Below, piece by piece: positions 10,001-18,806 of a stretch of DNA of 64,000 nucleotides. Source of the stretch: Corynebacterium freneyi (lineage in GTDB: Bacteria; Actinomycetota; Actinomycetes; Mycobacteriales; Mycobacteriaceae); the NCBI RefSeq assembly GCF_030408835.1, contig NZ_CP047357.1, positions 1,860,001-1,924,000 of the forward strand. Reading direction: 5' to 3'. Position numbers and translations under genes: made by a program. Below the pieces are notes generated by a model. It saw nothing but the letters and a program-made list of their open reading frames with translations. It ran no database searches and was not told the origin of the DNA. Within the stretch, counting starts at the first letter, position 1; each line of letters opens with the position of its first letter.

Positions 10001-10229
10001 CCGTCAGCAGGTGGCCGTAGTGCGGCAGGCCGTTGGCGAACGGCGGGCCGTCGTAGAACACGTACTCCTCGGCGCCGTCGCGCTCGTCGATCGACGCGCG
10101 GAACGTGTCGTCGGACGCCCAGAAGTCGAGGACGCGGTCCTCGAGGGCCGGGAAGCTGGGGCTGCCGGAGACGTCACCGAACTGGTCGGTGCGGGGATAG
10201 GCGCCGCCTGCGGGGGTGGGCTTGTTCAC
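7032..10229 (-). CDS. ileS: Isoleucyl-tRNA synthetase
   Basis: The enzyme charges tRNA-Ile with isoleucine. The 1065-residue class I synthetase has the HIGH-type motif as [11 protein letters not shown] (about residues 62-72) and an intact KMSKS loop in LKMSKSKGN. Between them lies the large editing domain, and the C-terminus is the anticodon-binding domain. Its length and lack of a C-terminal Cys-rich zinc finger place it with the eukaryote-like (type 2) IleRS usual in actinobacteria, a type generally less sensitive to mupirocin; that property is family knowledge. It starts with GTG at 10229, preceded at six bases by GGAGG. That Shine-Dalgarno lies inside the 3' end of a T-box, so translation should be controlled by charged tRNA-Ile. 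Confidence 0.98.
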   Translation of the reverse strand: MNKPTPAGGAYPRTDQFGDVSGSPSFPALEDRVLDFWASDDTFRASIDERDGAEEYVFYDGPPFANGLPHYGHLLTGYVKDIVPRYQTMRGKQVNRVFGWDCHGLPAELEAEKQLGITDKGQIEDMGLAKFNEYCASSVLEYTNEWQEYVTRQARWVDFENGYKTMDPGFMESVMWAFKELYDKGLIYQGFRVLPYSWAEHTSLSNHETRLDDSYKMRQDPTLTVTFPITGAVAGSAGESTLAEHPELADAAALAWTTTPWTLPSNLALAVHPDVEYSLVRVGEKGLAEFVGRTFLLASNLVGSFAKELGKDREVVATYTGAQLEGLIYQPIFDFFADQPNAFQILVADYVTTEDGTGIVHQAPAFGEDDMITCQRYGIELVIPVDMDGKFTSLTPPYQGQLVFDANKDIIRDLKSAVRVVRHQTIEHSYPHSWRSGEPLIYMALPSWFVAVTKFRDRMVELNREQIEWMPEHMRDGQFGKWLEGARDWNISRSRYWGSPIPVWVSDDDAYPRVDVYGSLEELERDFGRRPKSLHRPDIDELVRPNPDDPTGKSMMRRVPEVLDCWFESGSMPFAQKHYPFENKEWFDTHSPADFIVEYSGQTRGWFYTLHVLSTALFDRPAFKKVVAHGIVLGNDGLKMSKSKGNYPNVNEVFQRDGSDAMRWFLMSSPILRGGNLIVTEQGIREGVRQALLPTWNAYSFLQLYASKPAQRATDSDNVLDRYILAKLAATVKATTAKLDDTDIAGATDEIRWFCDALTNWYVRRSRDRFWAGDEEHPEAFNTLYTVLETLTRLAAPMLPMASEVIWKSLTGGRSVHLEPWPTADELSDDAALVAAMDDVRAVCSASSRVRKAHQLRNRLPLPKLTVAIPDASALEPFKDIIRDEVNVDDVVLTEDVASVGRFEVAVNARAAGPRLGKDVQTVIKAVKSGDYEVVDGVVVAGGIALEDGEYTRRLVADDAESTAEVDGVDGLVVLDMTVTEELESRGWAADRIRGLQDARKAAGLEITDRITVTVNVPAERAEWAERHKDLIAAEVLATSFEVVVDGDALTHDLGDGCTADVVKA

Positions 10230-10235
10230 GTTGGT

Positions 10236-10494
10236 CCTCCATGGTCGCTGGTCCCCGGCCTGGGCCGGGTGAAAAGTGCCACGGGGACGCCTGCCGGCGC
10301 GGTACCACCCCGCTTGACCGGTTTCCCCCTTCGTCGGGAGGAGCGCGGCCCGCTCATCGTCCGGGCTGTGCGGGCCCGACCCGTCCGGTTCTACTGGGCG
10401 CGTCCCCTGCCCCGCCGCTGGTGACTGCGGGGCGCGGTCGGCGCCGTTCTTCCGGAACGCTCCCCGGTGATTGCCGGATCATCGCGCATACGAG
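10236..10494 (-). promoter_or_regulatory. T-box riboswitch of ileS, actinobacterial translational type
   Basis: The leader RNA holds the T-box antiterminator-like sequence GGGGTGGTACCGCG (plus-strand 10298-10311), whose bulge pairs with the acceptor end of uncharged tRNA. Near the 5' end, a four-pair CCGG/CCGG hairpin (about 10465-10476) presents AUC, the isoleucine codon, at 10471-10469, and is followed by CCGGGGAGC and GGAAGAACG, as in the ultrashort stem I leaders described for actinobacterial ileS. The leader ends in the ileS Shine-Dalgarno at 10240-10236, which supports control of translation initiation and not termination. Confidence 0.92.
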
Positions 10495-10499
10495 GCACA

Positions 10500-10505
10500 A
10501 GTATA
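10500..10505 (-). promoter_or_regulatory. Probable -10 box of the ileS leader
   Basis: TATACT on the minus strand is a near-consensus -10 hexamer and sits just upstream of the first T-box structure. A weak TTCGCC 18 bases further upstream could be the -35 and overlaps the foot of the divIVA terminator. Confidence 0.6.
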
Positions 10506-10529
10506 GACGGGCCGGCACGCAACGGCGAA

Positions 10530-10573
10530 GCGCCCGCCCCGTGTCCCGCGCGATGCGGGAACGGGGCGGGCGC
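10530..10573 (-). terminator. Intrinsic terminator of divIVA
   Basis: A very stable hairpin (outer arms GCGCCCGCCCCGT and ACGGGGCGGGCGC, inner CCCGC/GCGGG, loop of five) lies 66 bases past the divIVA stop and just before the ileS promoter. It has no strong T-run. Confidence 0.65.
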
Positions 10574-10638
10574 CTGCGTGCGGGGTCGCTTTACGACGCC
10601 CCGCGCACGGAGCCTTTCGGCCCGGTCGGTTGTTGCGG

Positions 10639-11670
10639 CTAGTTGTTGTAGCCGTCGGCCGGAGCGGCGGACTCGCGGGAGTTGAGGTCCTCCAGCTGGG
10701 ACTCGAGGAAGGTCTTCAGGCGGGTGCGGTACTCGCGCTCGAAGATGTGCAGCTCCTCGATGCGGGCCTCGAGGGCCTCGCGCTGCTCGTTGACGGTGGT
10801 CATGATCTCGGTGTGCTTGCGCTCGGCATCGGCCTGCAGCTCGGCGGCCTTCTCCTGGGCGGTGCTGATGGTCGCCGAGGAGCGGGCGTCGGCGTCGGAG
10901 ATCATCTGCTCGGAACGCTGGCGGGCGTCGTTGAGGGTGGTCTCGGACTCCGTCTGCGCCTCGGAGATCATCTGCTCGGAGCGGCGGCGGGCGTCGGCCA
11001 GGGTCTCGTCGGCCTCGCGGCGGGCGGAGGACAGCGTCTCCTCGGCGCGGGCGTCGGCGTCGGCGATGGTGCTCTCGGAGTTGGTGCGGGCGATCGACAG
11101 CATCTCGTCGGACTCGCGCTTGGCGTCCGAGGTGAGGCGGTCGGCCATCTCCTGGGCCAGGCCCAGGACGCGGGCGGCCTGCATGTGGGTGTCGGCCGTG
11201 GCGGGCTCGTCGGCGGCGGCCGGGGCGGACACGAAGCCCTGCTGCTGGGTGCCGGCGTCGGCGGAACCGGCGGAACCGGCGGCCTCGGCGCGGGACTCGG
11301 CCTCGGCGGCGCGATCCTCGGCCTCGCGGACGCGGTCCTCGGCCTCGGCGCGCAGGCGGGCGGACTCCTCCTCCAGGCGGCGGTCGTACTCGGCGCGGAG
11401 CTCGGCCTCGATGGAGGCGCGCAGCGCGGTCTCGTCGACCTCGGGAGCCGGGACCGCGGCGGGGGCGGCCGCACCGGAGCGGGCGTCCTCGAGGTCGCGC
11501 TCCAGATCCTCGACGCGCAGGCGCAGGTCGGCGTTTTCGTCCTGCAGCTCGCCCAGCGCGTCCTCGACGAGATCGAGGAACTGGTCGACCTCGTCCTCGT
11601 TGTAGCCGCGCTTGCCAATCGGCGGCTTGCTGAACGCGACGTTGTGCACATCAGCTGGAGTCAGCGGCAT
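10639..11670 (-). CDS. divIVA: Polar-growth and division protein DivIVA/Wag31
   Basis: DivIVA is the polar scaffold that recruits the elongation machinery in corynebacteria and mycobacteria. The 343-residue protein starts with the lipid-binding N-terminal domain (residues 1-60; [28 protein letters not shown]), in which the Phe and Arg/Lys residues touch the membrane. Two coiled-coil blocks follow, separated by an Ala/Pro-rich linker. The second block contains near-repeats of the type [11 protein letters not shown] and [11 protein letters not shown], one about 22 residues after the other. The ATG at 11670 starts the conserved domain and is preceded by AAGGGGA. It is the last gene of the dcw region and is separated from yggT by a terminator, so it is transcribed on its own. 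Confidence 0.96.
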   Translation of the reverse strand: MPLTPADVHNVAFSKPPIGKRGYNEDEVDQFLDLVEDALGELQDENADLRLRVEDLERDLEDARSGAAAPAAVPAPEVDETALRASIEAELRAEYDRRLEEESARLRAEAEDRVREAEDRAAEAESRAEAAGSAGSADAGTQQQGFVSAPAAADEPATADTHMQAARVLGLAQEMADRLTSDAKRESDEMLSIARTNSESTIADADARAEETLSSARREADETLADARRRSEQMISEAQTESETTLNDARQRSEQMISDADARSSATISTAQEKAAELQADAERKHTEIMTTVNEQREALEARIEELHIFEREYRTRLKTFLESQLEDLNSRESAAPADGYNN

Positions 11671-12057
11671 GGAGAGTTCCCCTTCAAAATTCGTGGACGC
11701 TGTATTTTCACGGGACGCACCCGCCATCGTTGGCCGGGAACCCGCACGTCGGAACCGGACTCTCGCCCGGGTTCCGGGCGGGAAAACGCGATCCAAAAAC
11801 GACGATACTTGTTTCTTCCCGGACCATACTACCGGCATCACACCTGCAACACACGTCCAGCGCACCACGAAAACCCCTCGATGCACCCGGGTTCGGTTGG
11901 TTAACACCCGCCCCAAACCCTAAACCTCCCGCTCAACCTGGGACTTTGAGCACATGACCGCAATCGCCGCCCCCGGGCGCCCCGGTCCGCGACCGTCCCC
12001 GAATATGCGGCGGCGGGTCGGATGCGGGGCGAAAACCCCACCCCCGACCGGGCCGGG
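11671..12057 (-). other. Upstream region of divIVA, no gene
   Basis: About 390 bases between the yggT terminator and divIVA hold no convincing coding frame. A TAGTAT hexamer on the minus strand at 11831-11826 is the best -10 candidate, which would leave a leader of about 150 bases; a matching -35 is not clear. Confidence 0.35.
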
Positions 12058-12098
12058 ACAAAGAAAACCGGCGGCCCACCATGTGGTGGACCGCCGGT
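12058..12098 (-). terminator. Intrinsic terminator after yggT
   Basis: The hairpin pairs CCGGCGG with CCGCCGG and CCACC with GGTGG around a short loop (12069-12098). On the minus strand it is followed by TTTTCTTTGT, a good T-rich tract. It closes the pgeF-sepF-yggT end of the dcw transcript. Confidence 0.82.
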
Positions 12099-12107
12099 CG
12101 GCGGGCA

Positions 12108-12398
12108 TCAGAATGCGACGCCCTGCAGCACCATGCGAATGATCATCAGGATGAAGAAGAGCACCAGCACGGACATGTCCAGCTGCACGCCGCCCATCGG
12201 CATGGGCGGAATGGCCTTCCGCAGCGCCTTCACGGGCGGGTCGGTGATGGTGAAGATCACCTCGCCGACGACGGAAAACGCCCGACCCGGCTGCCACGCG
12301 CGCGAAAACGACTGGATCATCTCGATGACGATCCGCGCCAGCAGCAGGTAGGTGAACAGCTGGACCGCGATCAGAAGTACGCCGAGGAAAATCTGCAC
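12108..12398 (-). CDS. YggT-family membrane protein
   Basis: This 96-residue protein has two hydrophobic helices (about residues 5-28 and 74-93) joined by a cytoplasmic loop with the family signature ITDPPVKALRKAIPP. YggT proteins are regularly found beside sepF and divIVA in Gram-positive dcw clusters; a division-related or osmotic role has been suggested, but the mechanism is unclear. The frame opens with GTG at 12398, nine bases after the sepF stop, and no good ribosome-binding site precedes it, so translation is probably coupled to sepF. A hairpin terminator follows immediately. Confidence 0.88.
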   Translation of the reverse strand: MQIFLGVLLIAVQLFTYLLLARIVIEMIQSFSRAWQPGRAFSVVGEVIFTITDPPVKALRKAIPPMPMGGVQLDMSVLVLFFILMIIRMVLQGVAF

Positions 12399-12407
12399 GT
12401 CTGAAGC

Positions 12408-12959
12408 TTAGACGGACAGTCGGTCACGCTCGGCATCGGAGAGCGTGACGCCCCCGGGCAGCAGCGTGAACCGGGTGCCGTCGGCCTCGATGACGCCGCG
12501 CAGGGCGAACGCCAGGCCGGCGACGAAGTCCAGGTAGCGCTTGCGCTCGGCCGGCTCGAGGTCGACCAGGTCGAACACGACGATGTCGCCGTCGCGGAAG
12601 GCCTCGCCGATGTCCTTGGCCTCGGAGTACTTGTCCAGGAAGTCGGTCTTCGGGGTGATGTGACGCACCGTCGGGGTGACGGGACGGTCCAGCGGACGCA
12701 GGTGCGGACGGGCGTAGGCGTCGTCGCGGTCCAGGTCGTGGTCGGAGCGGTCCTGCGGATCGTAGTCGCGCACGCCGGCGCCGCGGGACGGGTAGTCGCG
12801 ATCGGAGTCGCGGTAGTCGTCGTAATCGCGGCCGTAGCGGCCGGACGAGCGGTAGTCGTCCTCGTAGGAATCGCGCTCGAAGCGGTCGTCGAAGTCGACG
12901 TCGCCCTGGGCCGGGGTCAGGCCGAAGAAGTCGGAGAACTTCCTGGAGAAGTTGGACAT
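12408..12959 (-). CDS. sepF: Cell division protein SepF
   Basis: SepF binds the FtsZ C-terminal peptide and anchors the Z-ring to the membrane, a vital task in actinobacteria, which lack FtsA. The 183-residue product has an N-terminal amphipathic segment (MSNFSRKFSDFFGL) for membrane binding, a long Asp/Arg/Tyr-rich linker (about residues 20-85), and the conserved C-terminal domain (ITPKTDFLDKY to the end, with the Gly-rich turn near LPGGVTLSD). The ATG at 12959 has AAAGGA five bases upstream; an ATG two codons earlier lacks that spacing. In relatives a PLP-binding yggS gene precedes sepF, but here 125 non-coding bases separate sepF from pgeF. Confidence 0.94.
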   Translation of the reverse strand: MSNFSRKFSDFFGLTPAQGDVDFDDRFERDSYEDDYRSSGRYGRDYDDYRDSDRDYPSRGAGVRDYDPQDRSDHDLDRDDAYARPHLRPLDRPVTPTVRHITPKTDFLDKYSEAKDIGEAFRDGDIVVFDLVDLEPAERKRYLDFVAGLAFALRGVIEADGTRFTLLPGGVTLSDAERDRLSV

Positions 12960-13084
12960 GTTCATCCTTTGCATGTCGTGGTCGGTGGTGCGGTGCTGCT
13001 CACAAACGTACCCGGGCGGGCGTGGCCGACAGGGCAGACACGCCCGGCCGAGGTGATGCGCCGGGACTTTTTCCGCCGCGTCCG

Positions 13085-13828
13085 TCAGGCCTCGCCGACG
13101 AGGACGACGACGCCGGCCTGGCGCCCGGTCGTGCCCTCCCGCCGGTAGGAGAAGTAGTCGGTTTCGGCGATCGTGCACCGCGGCTCGGCGTTGATGTTGG
13201 TCACGCCCAGCCCATGCAGTTGCCGCATCAGACCGGCGCGCACGTCGAGGCCCGGGGTGCCCTTCGTCGTCGTGGTCCGGGATCCCGGCAGATGCTTTTC
13301 GACGTCCGCCGCCATCGCTTCGGGCACTTCGTAGTTTTCGCCGCCGGCAGCGGCGCCCAGCAACGCGTGGATGTTCGCGGGGGTCGCCCCGAGTTCGACC
13401 ATGGCCGCCACGGCCTTTGCGACGATCCCGTTGCGCGCCCCGATGCGTCCGGCGTGGACGGCGGCGATGACTCCCGCGTCGTCGTCGGAAAGCAACACCG
13501 GCACGCAATCGGCGACGAGGACGACCAACGCCAGGTCCGGCACCCTGGTGACGATCGCATCCGTGGCGGGCACCGGCTCATCGCGGGGCCCGTCGATGAC
13601 GGTGACCGTGTTGGAGTGGATCTGCTCCATCCACACGAAACGGGCCGGGTCCAGCCCCATGCCCTCGGCGAGGCGGCGACGATTGGCGGCGACGGCGGCC
13701 GGATCATCGCCGACATGATCGCCCAAATTGAAGGAATCGTACGGGGACGCGGAAAACCCGCCGCGGCGGGTGGTGAGCACCTTGCGCACGCGGCGGGTTC
13801 CGCTCCCCTGCGGGGAGGTGTCGGTCAT
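13085..13828 (-). CDS. pgeF: PgeF/YfiH family protein (DUF152, Cu-oxidase_4)
   Basis: Members of this family were first called multicopper polyphenol oxidases. They are now linked to purine nucleoside handling and, in E. coli (PgeF), to correcting a peptidoglycan precursor that carries L-Ser in place of L-Ala. The 247-residue length is normal. The metal-site residues are visible in WMEQIHSNTV, VLVADCVPVLL and VHAGRIGARNGI. Typical members read HAGWRG at the last site, and here the Trp is replaced by Arg-Ile, a small divergence. It follows ftsZ with a 12-base gap, as in other actinobacteria. The ATG at 13828 is the first in frame after the ftsZ stop. Confidence 0.9.
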   Translation of the reverse strand: MTDTSPQGSGTRRVRKVLTTRRGGFSASPYDSFNLGDHVGDDPAAVAANRRRLAEGMGLDPARFVWMEQIHSNTVTVIDGPRDEPVPATDAIVTRVPDLALVVLVADCVPVLLSDDDAGVIAAVHAGRIGARNGIVAKAVAAMVELGATPANIHALLGAAAGGENYEVPEAMAADVEKHLPGSRTTTTKGTPGLDVRAGLMRQLHGLGVTNINAEPRCTIAETDYFSYRREGTTGRQAGVVVLVGEA

Positions 13829-13840
13829 CGGCCCAAGCCC

Positions 13841-15127
13841 CTACGCCCAGCCGGGCAGGTCGAGGCCGTCGTCCTTGGGGGCGCGATCGTCGCGACGGTC
13901 ATCGCGGCGGTCGTCGCGGTGCTGCCCGCCCCGGTAGGTGTCGCGACGCGAACCATCGGTGAACAGGCCGCCGGAAACGCGGGACCGCGGGGTGAACCCG
14001 GTGTCGCGGTCGTCGCGGCGTTCGTCGCGACGGTCATCGCGGACCTCGTCGCGGGCGACCGGCTCACGGACGGGCTCGCGGACCGGCTCGCCGCCACCCA
14101 GGTTGTCGCCGCCCGGCAGGGACGACGGGCGCTCCTCGGCCTCCGGCTTCGGCTGCGACGGGGCGACCGTGGCCTTGCGGGCGCGGTCCTCGAAACCGGT
14201 GGCGATGACGGTCACGCGGACCTCGTCGCCCAGGTTGTCGTCGATGATCGTGCCGAAGATGATGTTCGCGTCGTCGTCGGCCTGCTCCTCGACCAGCGTC
14301 GCCGCCTGGTTGACCTCCATCAGGCCGATGTCGGAACCGCCGGCGAAGGACAGCAGCACGCCCGTCGCGCCCTCCATCGTGGTCTCCAGCAGCGGAGAGT
14401 TGATGGCCATCTCCGCCGCCTTCTGCGCGCGGTTCTCGCCGCGGGCCGAGCCAATGCCCATCAGCGCGGAGCCCGCCGAAGCCATGACGGAACGCACGTC
14501 GGCGAAGTCGACGTTGATCATGCCCGGGGTGGTGATCAGGTCGGTGATGCCCTGCACGCCGTTGAAGAGGACTTCGTCGGCGGCGCGGAAGGCCTCCATC
14601 ATGCCGATGTTCTCTTCGCCGATCTGCAGCAGACGGTCGTTGGGGATGACGATGAGCGTGTCGCAGGCTTCCTTGAGCTGCTCGATGCCCTCCATCGCCT
14701 GCTTCGTGCGGCGCTTGCCCTCGAAGGAGAACGGCTTGGTGACGACGCCGACGGTCAGCGCGCCGGCCTTCTTCGCGATCGATGCGACGACCGGGGCCGC
14801 ACCGGTGCCGGTGCCGCCGCCTTCGCCGGCGGTGACGAAGACCATGTCGGCGCCCTTGAGGGTCTCCTCGATCTCGTCCTTGTGGTCCTCGGCGGAGGTG
14901 CGGCCGACCTCCGGGTTCGCACCGGCGCCCAGGCCGCGGGTGGCCTCGCGTCCGATGTCCAGCTTCACGTCGGCGTCGGTGAACATCAGGGCCTGGGAGT
15001 CCGTGTTGACGGCGATGAATTCGACGCCCTTCAGCCCCTCCTCGATCATGCGGTTGACGGCGTTGACGCCGCCGCCGCCGACTCCGACGACCTTGATCAC
15101 GGCGAGGTAGTTGTTCGGGGAGGTCAT
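13841..15127 (-). CDS. ftsZ: Cell division GTPase FtsZ
   Basis: FtsZ is the tubulin homologue that forms the division ring. The 428-residue product shows the GTP-binding loops ([13 protein letters not shown] near residue 16, the tubulin signature [12 protein letters not shown] near 100) and the T7 loop region ([11 protein letters not shown]). From about residue 320 it turns into a long disordered linker, rich in Arg and Asp ([12 protein letters not shown]), and it ends in [10 protein letters not shown], a divergent version of the C-terminal peptide bound by SepF. The ATG at 15127 begins directly before the conserved domain; an ATG 19 codons upstream would add residues not usual in FtsZ. A 211-base gap to ftsQ carries a palindrome and probably an ftsZ promoter. 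Confidence 0.98.
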   Translation of the reverse strand: MTSPNNYLAVIKVVGVGGGGVNAVNRMIEEGLKGVEFIAVNTDSQALMFTDADVKLDIGREATRGLGAGANPEVGRTSAEDHKDEIEETLKGADMVFVTAGEGGGTGTGAAPVVASIAKKAGALTVGVVTKPFSFEGKRRTKQAMEGIEQLKEACDTLIVIPNDRLLQIGEENIGMMEAFRAADEVLFNGVQGITDLITTPGMINVDFADVRSVMASAGSALMGIGSARGENRAQKAAEMAINSPLLETTMEGATGVLLSFAGGSDIGLMEVNQAATLVEEQADDDANIIFGTIIDDNLGDEVRVTVIATGFEDRARKATVAPSQPKPEAEERPSSLPGGDNLGGGEPVREPVREPVARDEVRDDRRDERRDDRDTGFTPRSRVSGGLFTDGSRRDTYRGGQHRDDRRDDRRDDRAPKDDGLDLPGWA

Positions 15128-15233
15128 GTGGCTCTGCTCGCCCTTCCTTTGTTGCGTTCCCGGCTTTGTTGTCCGCCCCATCATCGTTCATGAAATGGCG
15201 TTGGGCCGCCATCGCGGACCCGGCGTGTCGGCA

Positions 15234-15254
15234 CCCTCAAGTAAAGGTTGAGGG
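15234..15254 (-). promoter_or_regulatory. Perfect inverted repeat upstream of ftsZ
   Basis: CCCTCAA and TTGAGGG form 7-bp arms around a 7-bp spacer, centred about 117 bases before the ftsZ ATG in the only large gap of the ftsQ-ftsZ region. It could be an operator or a short mRNA hairpin. Confidence 0.5.
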
Positions 15255-15338
15255 CTAAGTTGGAGCCCGACTCCCCCATTGGCACCATCCGCCACACGGC
15301 CATGCCGTCGTCCCGGATGGAATCGCCGGTGGGGAAAA

Positions 15339-16043
15339 TCAGTTGCGCAGCGTCGGCTCGGCGGGGTTGGAGACGTTCCAGCGCTGGCCCTCCCGATCGA
15401 TGACGATCTCGGCGGCGCGGCCCTTCTCCCGGGCCCGGTCGGACGAACCGAAGTAGATCTCCCGACCGTCGTGCAGGATCAGGGAAATGTCCGTCTGCCC
15501 CGGCGCATCCACGCGGGCGACCTCCCCGCGCACCCGCTCGGGCAGCACGTCGAGCACGTCCAGGACCGCACGCACGATGTCCGGATCCGGATCGAGCTTG
15601 CCCGGCTCGGGATTTTCCACCCGCGGCACGCGGACGACCTCCACGCTTCCCGGCGGCGGCGGGGCTACGAGGAATTCCACCCCTTCCCCGTTGAAGAGGT
15701 GTTCGCCGTCGGTGGCCCGCATGTGGATCACCGCCGCGTGTTCCTGCACGTCGACGGTGACCGCCGACGGCCACGAACGGCCGACGGTGACCTTTTCCAC
15801 CCATGGTTCGGCGGCCACGGCGCGCGCGGCCGCATCGGTGTCCACGCGGGCCAGTTTCTCGCCGACGACGATGCCGGTGGACTCGGAGATCGCGGCGGCG
15901 TCTCCGTTGACGACGCCCTCCACGCGGATCTCCTTCACCGTGGCCACCGGGGTGAACCACAGCACCGCCCACGCGACCGCCGCGACGACGACCAGCGCCA
16001 GGGCGATGATCCCGCCGCGTTTGACGCCTCCGGCTGCGCGCAT
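15339..16043 (-). CDS. ftsQ: Cell division protein FtsQ
   Basis: FtsQ is the bitopic divisome protein that links FtsL/FtsB-type partners to FtsW-FtsI. The 234-residue product has a short cytoplasmic N-terminus, one transmembrane helix (about residues 12-32) and an external POTRA domain that begins at VKEIRVEGVVNGD. The beta domain follows with the typical RSWPSAVTVDVQEHAAVIH pattern. The ATG shares one base with the murC stop (TGATG), which indicates coupling. Its cytoplasmic tail is much shorter than in mycobacteria. Confidence 0.93.
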   Translation of the reverse strand: MRAAGGVKRGGIIALALVVVAAVAWAVLWFTPVATVKEIRVEGVVNGDAAAISESTGIVVGEKLARVDTDAAARAVAAEPWVEKVTVGRSWPSAVTVDVQEHAAVIHMRATDGEHLFNGEGVEFLVAPPPPGSVEVVRVPRVENPEPGKLDPDPDIVRAVLDVLDVLPERVRGEVARVDAPGQTDISLILHDGREIYFGSSDRAREKGRAAEIVIDREGQRWNVSNPAEPTLRN

Positions 16044-17506
16044 CAGCCGAGCTCCCTCAGGATTTCGTCGGCGAGCATGGTCACGCTGCCGGCGCCGATG
16101 GTCAGGATGACGTCGTCGGGACCGGCGACCTCGCGCACACGGGCGGGCGTGGACGTGAAGTGGGGCTCGAAGATGGTCGGGACGGTGACCGACCGGGCGA
16201 TGAGATCGCCGTCGACGCCCGGTTCCGGCTCCTCGCGGGCGCCGAAGACGTCGAGGACGATGACCTTGTCCGCCAGCGACAGCGCCTCGGCGAACTCGCC
16301 GGCGAACGCCTTGGTCCGCGAGTACAGGTGCGGCTGGAACACGGCGACGACGTTGCCGCAGCCGGCCTCGTCGACGAGTTCGCGAGCGGCACCGAGCACG
16401 GCGCGGACCTCGGTGGGATGGTGCGCGTAGTCGTCGTAGACGCGGACGCCCGCGAACTGCCCGCCCTCGATGCGTCCGTGGTAGTCGAAGCGGCGGCGCA
16501 CGCCGGTGAATTCGCTGAGCCCCCGGGCCATGCGCACCGGATCGGCGTCGACCAGCGCACCGGAGACCAGGGCCGCCAGCGCGTTGAGGGCCATGTGACG
16601 GCCCGGCTGACGCAGCTCGAAGGTGATTCGATCGCCGAGCACGGTGGCCTCCACGCGGGCGCCGCCGCCGTGTGCGGTCCAGCCGTGGAGGACGCCGCCC
16701 GGCTCCAGCTCCGGGTGCGCCTCGAGCGCCTCGGGCCCGCCGTAGGCGTAGACGCGGATTCCCGCGGCCTTGGCGCGCTCGCCCAGCGCGGCGGCGTGCT
16801 CGTCCTCGGCGCAGACCACCAGCGCACCGCCGTCGACGATGCGGCCGGCGAACGCGTCGAACACCGCGTAGTACTTCTCGGCGGTGCCGAAGAAGTCCAG
16901 GTGATCCGGCTCGATGTTGGTCACCACCGCCACCTGCGGCGAGTACGTCAGCAGGGAGGCGTCGGATTCGTCGGCCTCGGCCACGAAGACGTCGCCGGTG
17001 CCGTGGTGGGCGTTGACGCCGGCCTTCGACATCAAACCGCCGACGGCGAAAGATGGGTCGAGGCCCGCGGCCTGCAGCGCGGCGACGCTCATCGACGTCG
17101 TCGACGTCTTGCCGTGGGTGCCGGCGATGAGCACGGCGCGGTTGCCCTCGAGCAGCATGCCCAGGACATCGGACCGCTTGAGCACCGGAATGCCCAACTC
17201 GCGGGCGCGGGCCAGCTCGGGGTTGGTCTCCGGGATCGCGGCGAAGGACACCACGACCGCCTCCGGCAGGCTTCCCGACGCATCGAGGTTCGCCGCGTCG
17301 TGCCCGATGGCGACGGTGGCCCCCATTGCGCGCAGGCCCACCACCGCGCGGGAGTCCTTCATGTCCGAACCGGACACGGTGACGCCGCGGGCGAGCAGCA
17401 GCCGGGCGACGCCCGACATGCCGGCGCCGCCGATGCCGATCATGTGCACGCTGGCCGGCAGGGTCCCCGGCGCGGGGGCGGCGCCGGTGGTGGTGGAATC
17501 GCTCAT
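16043..17506 (-). CDS. murC: UDP-N-acetylmuramate--L-alanine ligase
   Basis: MurC adds L-alanine to UDP-MurNAc with ATP, the first amino acid of the peptidoglycan stem, in the cytoplasm. The 487-residue protein has the N-terminal UDP-binding Rossmann domain (HMIGIGGAGMSGVA), the central ATPase domain with the P-loop GTHGKTSTT and the EADESDASLL motif, and the C-terminal ligase domain with DDYAHHPTEV. The ATG at 17506 has GAGGTG about eight bases upstream. A gap of 145 bases separates it from murG, larger than any other junction in the mur block, and may carry an internal promoter. Confidence 0.97.
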   Translation of the reverse strand: MSDSTTTGAAPAPGTLPASVHMIGIGGAGMSGVARLLLARGVTVSGSDMKDSRAVVGLRAMGATVAIGHDAANLDASGSLPEAVVVSFAAIPETNPELARARELGIPVLKRSDVLGMLLEGNRAVLIAGTHGKTSTTSMSVAALQAAGLDPSFAVGGLMSKAGVNAHHGTGDVFVAEADESDASLLTYSPQVAVVTNIEPDHLDFFGTAEKYYAVFDAFAGRIVDGGALVVCAEDEHAAALGERAKAAGIRVYAYGGPEALEAHPELEPGGVLHGWTAHGGGARVEATVLGDRITFELRQPGRHMALNALAALVSGALVDADPVRMARGLSEFTGVRRRFDYHGRIEGGQFAGVRVYDDYAHHPTEVRAVLGAARELVDEAGCGNVVAVFQPHLYSRTKAFAGEFAEALSLADKVIVLDVFGAREEPEPGVDGDLIARSVTVPTIFEPHFTSTPARVREVAGPDDVILTIGAGSVTMLADEILRELG

Positions 17507-17651
17507 CTGGTGGTCACCTCGTGGAAGCAGCCGGGCGTCGGGCCCGGGACGTCTACAACTGTTCAATGTTATCCGCGACCGCTCATCGCCGTTCGCGGCC
17601 GTCGGCGGCGGTTCGAGCCCATTCACGGCTGGTCGCGACCAACCGCGGGCG

Positions 17652-18806
17652 TCATCCGCGGGCGCCGCGCACCGCCGCGTCGAGCACCCTGCGGGCGATC
17701 GCGTCGGCCGCGTCGCGATGTCCGGACGCCGCCGTCGCACGGGACATCTCGGAGAGTCGGTCGGCGTCGGAAAGCAAGGGAATGACCAGGTCGCGAATCG
17801 ACGCCGGGGTCAGCGACGCGTCGGCGACGAGCAGGCCACCGCCGGCGTCGACGATGTCCGTGGCGTTGAGCGCCTGCTCGCCGTTGCCGTGCGGCAGCGG
17901 CACGTACACGGCGGGCAACCCGACGGCCGAAATCTCGGCGACGCTCATCGCACCCGAGCGGCACAGGATCAGATCCGCCGCCGAATACGCCAGGTCCATC
18001 CGGTCGACGTAGGGCACGGCGACGTACGGCGGGGTCGCGTCGGCGCCCCGGCCCTCCGGCAGCGTCACGGTGTTCTTTTTGCCGTGGGCGTGGAGCACCG
18101 CGATGCCCTTGGCGGCGAAGTCGTCCGCGGCACCCGAGGCGGCCTCGTTGATGCTGCGCGCCCCCTGTGAACCGCCGGTGACGAACAACACCGGACCGTC
18201 GGCGGGCAGACCGAAGAACTCGCGGGCCTCGGCTCGCAACGCGGCGCGGTCCAGCGTCGACAGCGCGCGGCGCACGGGAATGCCCACGACGTCGCCCGGC
18301 ATGCCGGAGCCGGACACCGCAGCCAGTCCCTCGCCGCCGAGCTTGACGCCCAACTTGTTGGCCATGCCGGCGCGGGCGTTGGCCTCGTGCACCAGGAACG
18401 GGATGCGACGGCCACGGCGGCACGCCAGGTACGCCGGCGCCGCCACATAGCCGCCGAAGCCGATGACCGCGTCGGCCTCGACGTCGTCGAGCACCTCACG
18501 CGTCTGCGCCACCGCCCGGGCCACGCGGAAGGGAAGCTTGAACAGGTCGCCGGTGGGCTTGCGCGGCACCGGCACCGGCGGGATCAGCCGCAGGTCGTAG
18601 CCGCGCGCCGGAATGAGGGTGGTCTCCAGGCCACGGTGGGTGCCCAGGGCCGTGATGCGGGTATCCGGGGCGATCTCGCGGATCGCGTCGGCCACGGCGA
18701 GCGCCGGTTCGATGTGCCCGGCCGTGCCACCGCCGGCGACGACGATGGACAGCGGACGCCCGCCGGGTCCCGCGTAGGCCGATTCCTGCGGAGTCGCTTC
18801 GCTCAC
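17652..18806 (-). CDS. murG: UDP-GlcNAc:lipid I N-acetylglucosaminyltransferase
   Basis: MurG completes lipid II on the inner face of the membrane. The 384-residue GT-B enzyme shows the N-terminal Gly-rich loop [14 protein letters not shown], the [11 protein letters not shown] segment, the second Gly-rich loop [11 protein letters not shown], and the UDP-GlcNAc-binding region [13 protein letters not shown] with LPHGNGEQ. Most MurG proteins have HP in the first loop (GTAGHVFP), and the Glu-Pro here fits actinobacterial versions. It starts with GTG inside the GTGA overlap with the ftsW stop, so its translation should depend on ftsW. Confidence 0.97.
   Translation of the reverse strand: MSEATPQESAYAGPGGRPLSIVVAGGGTAGHIEPALAVADAIREIAPDTRITALGTHRGLETTLIPARGYDLRLIPPVPVPRKPTGDLFKLPFRVARAVAQTREVLDDVEADAVIGFGGYVAAPAYLACRRGRRIPFLVHEANARAGMANKLGVKLGGEGLAAVSGSGMPGDVVGIPVRRALSTLDRAALRAEAREFFGLPADGPVLFVTGGSQGARSINEAASGAADDFAAKGIAVLHAHGKKNTVTLPEGRGADATPPYVAVPYVDRMDLAYSAADLILCRSGAMSVAEISAVGLPAVYVPLPHGNGEQALNATDIVDAGGGLLVADASLTPASIRDLVIPLLSDADRLSEMSRATAASGHRDAADAIARRVLDAAVRGARG

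Noticed and set aside
6003..10424. 1473-codon plus-strand frame opposite ileS
   Set aside because: It is the shadow of ileS and its T-box leader. Composition and lack of motifs show it is not coding.
13022..15193. 723-codon plus-strand frame opposite pgeF and ftsZ
   Set aside because: It is antisense to two certain genes and has the low-complexity pattern of a GC-rich shadow.
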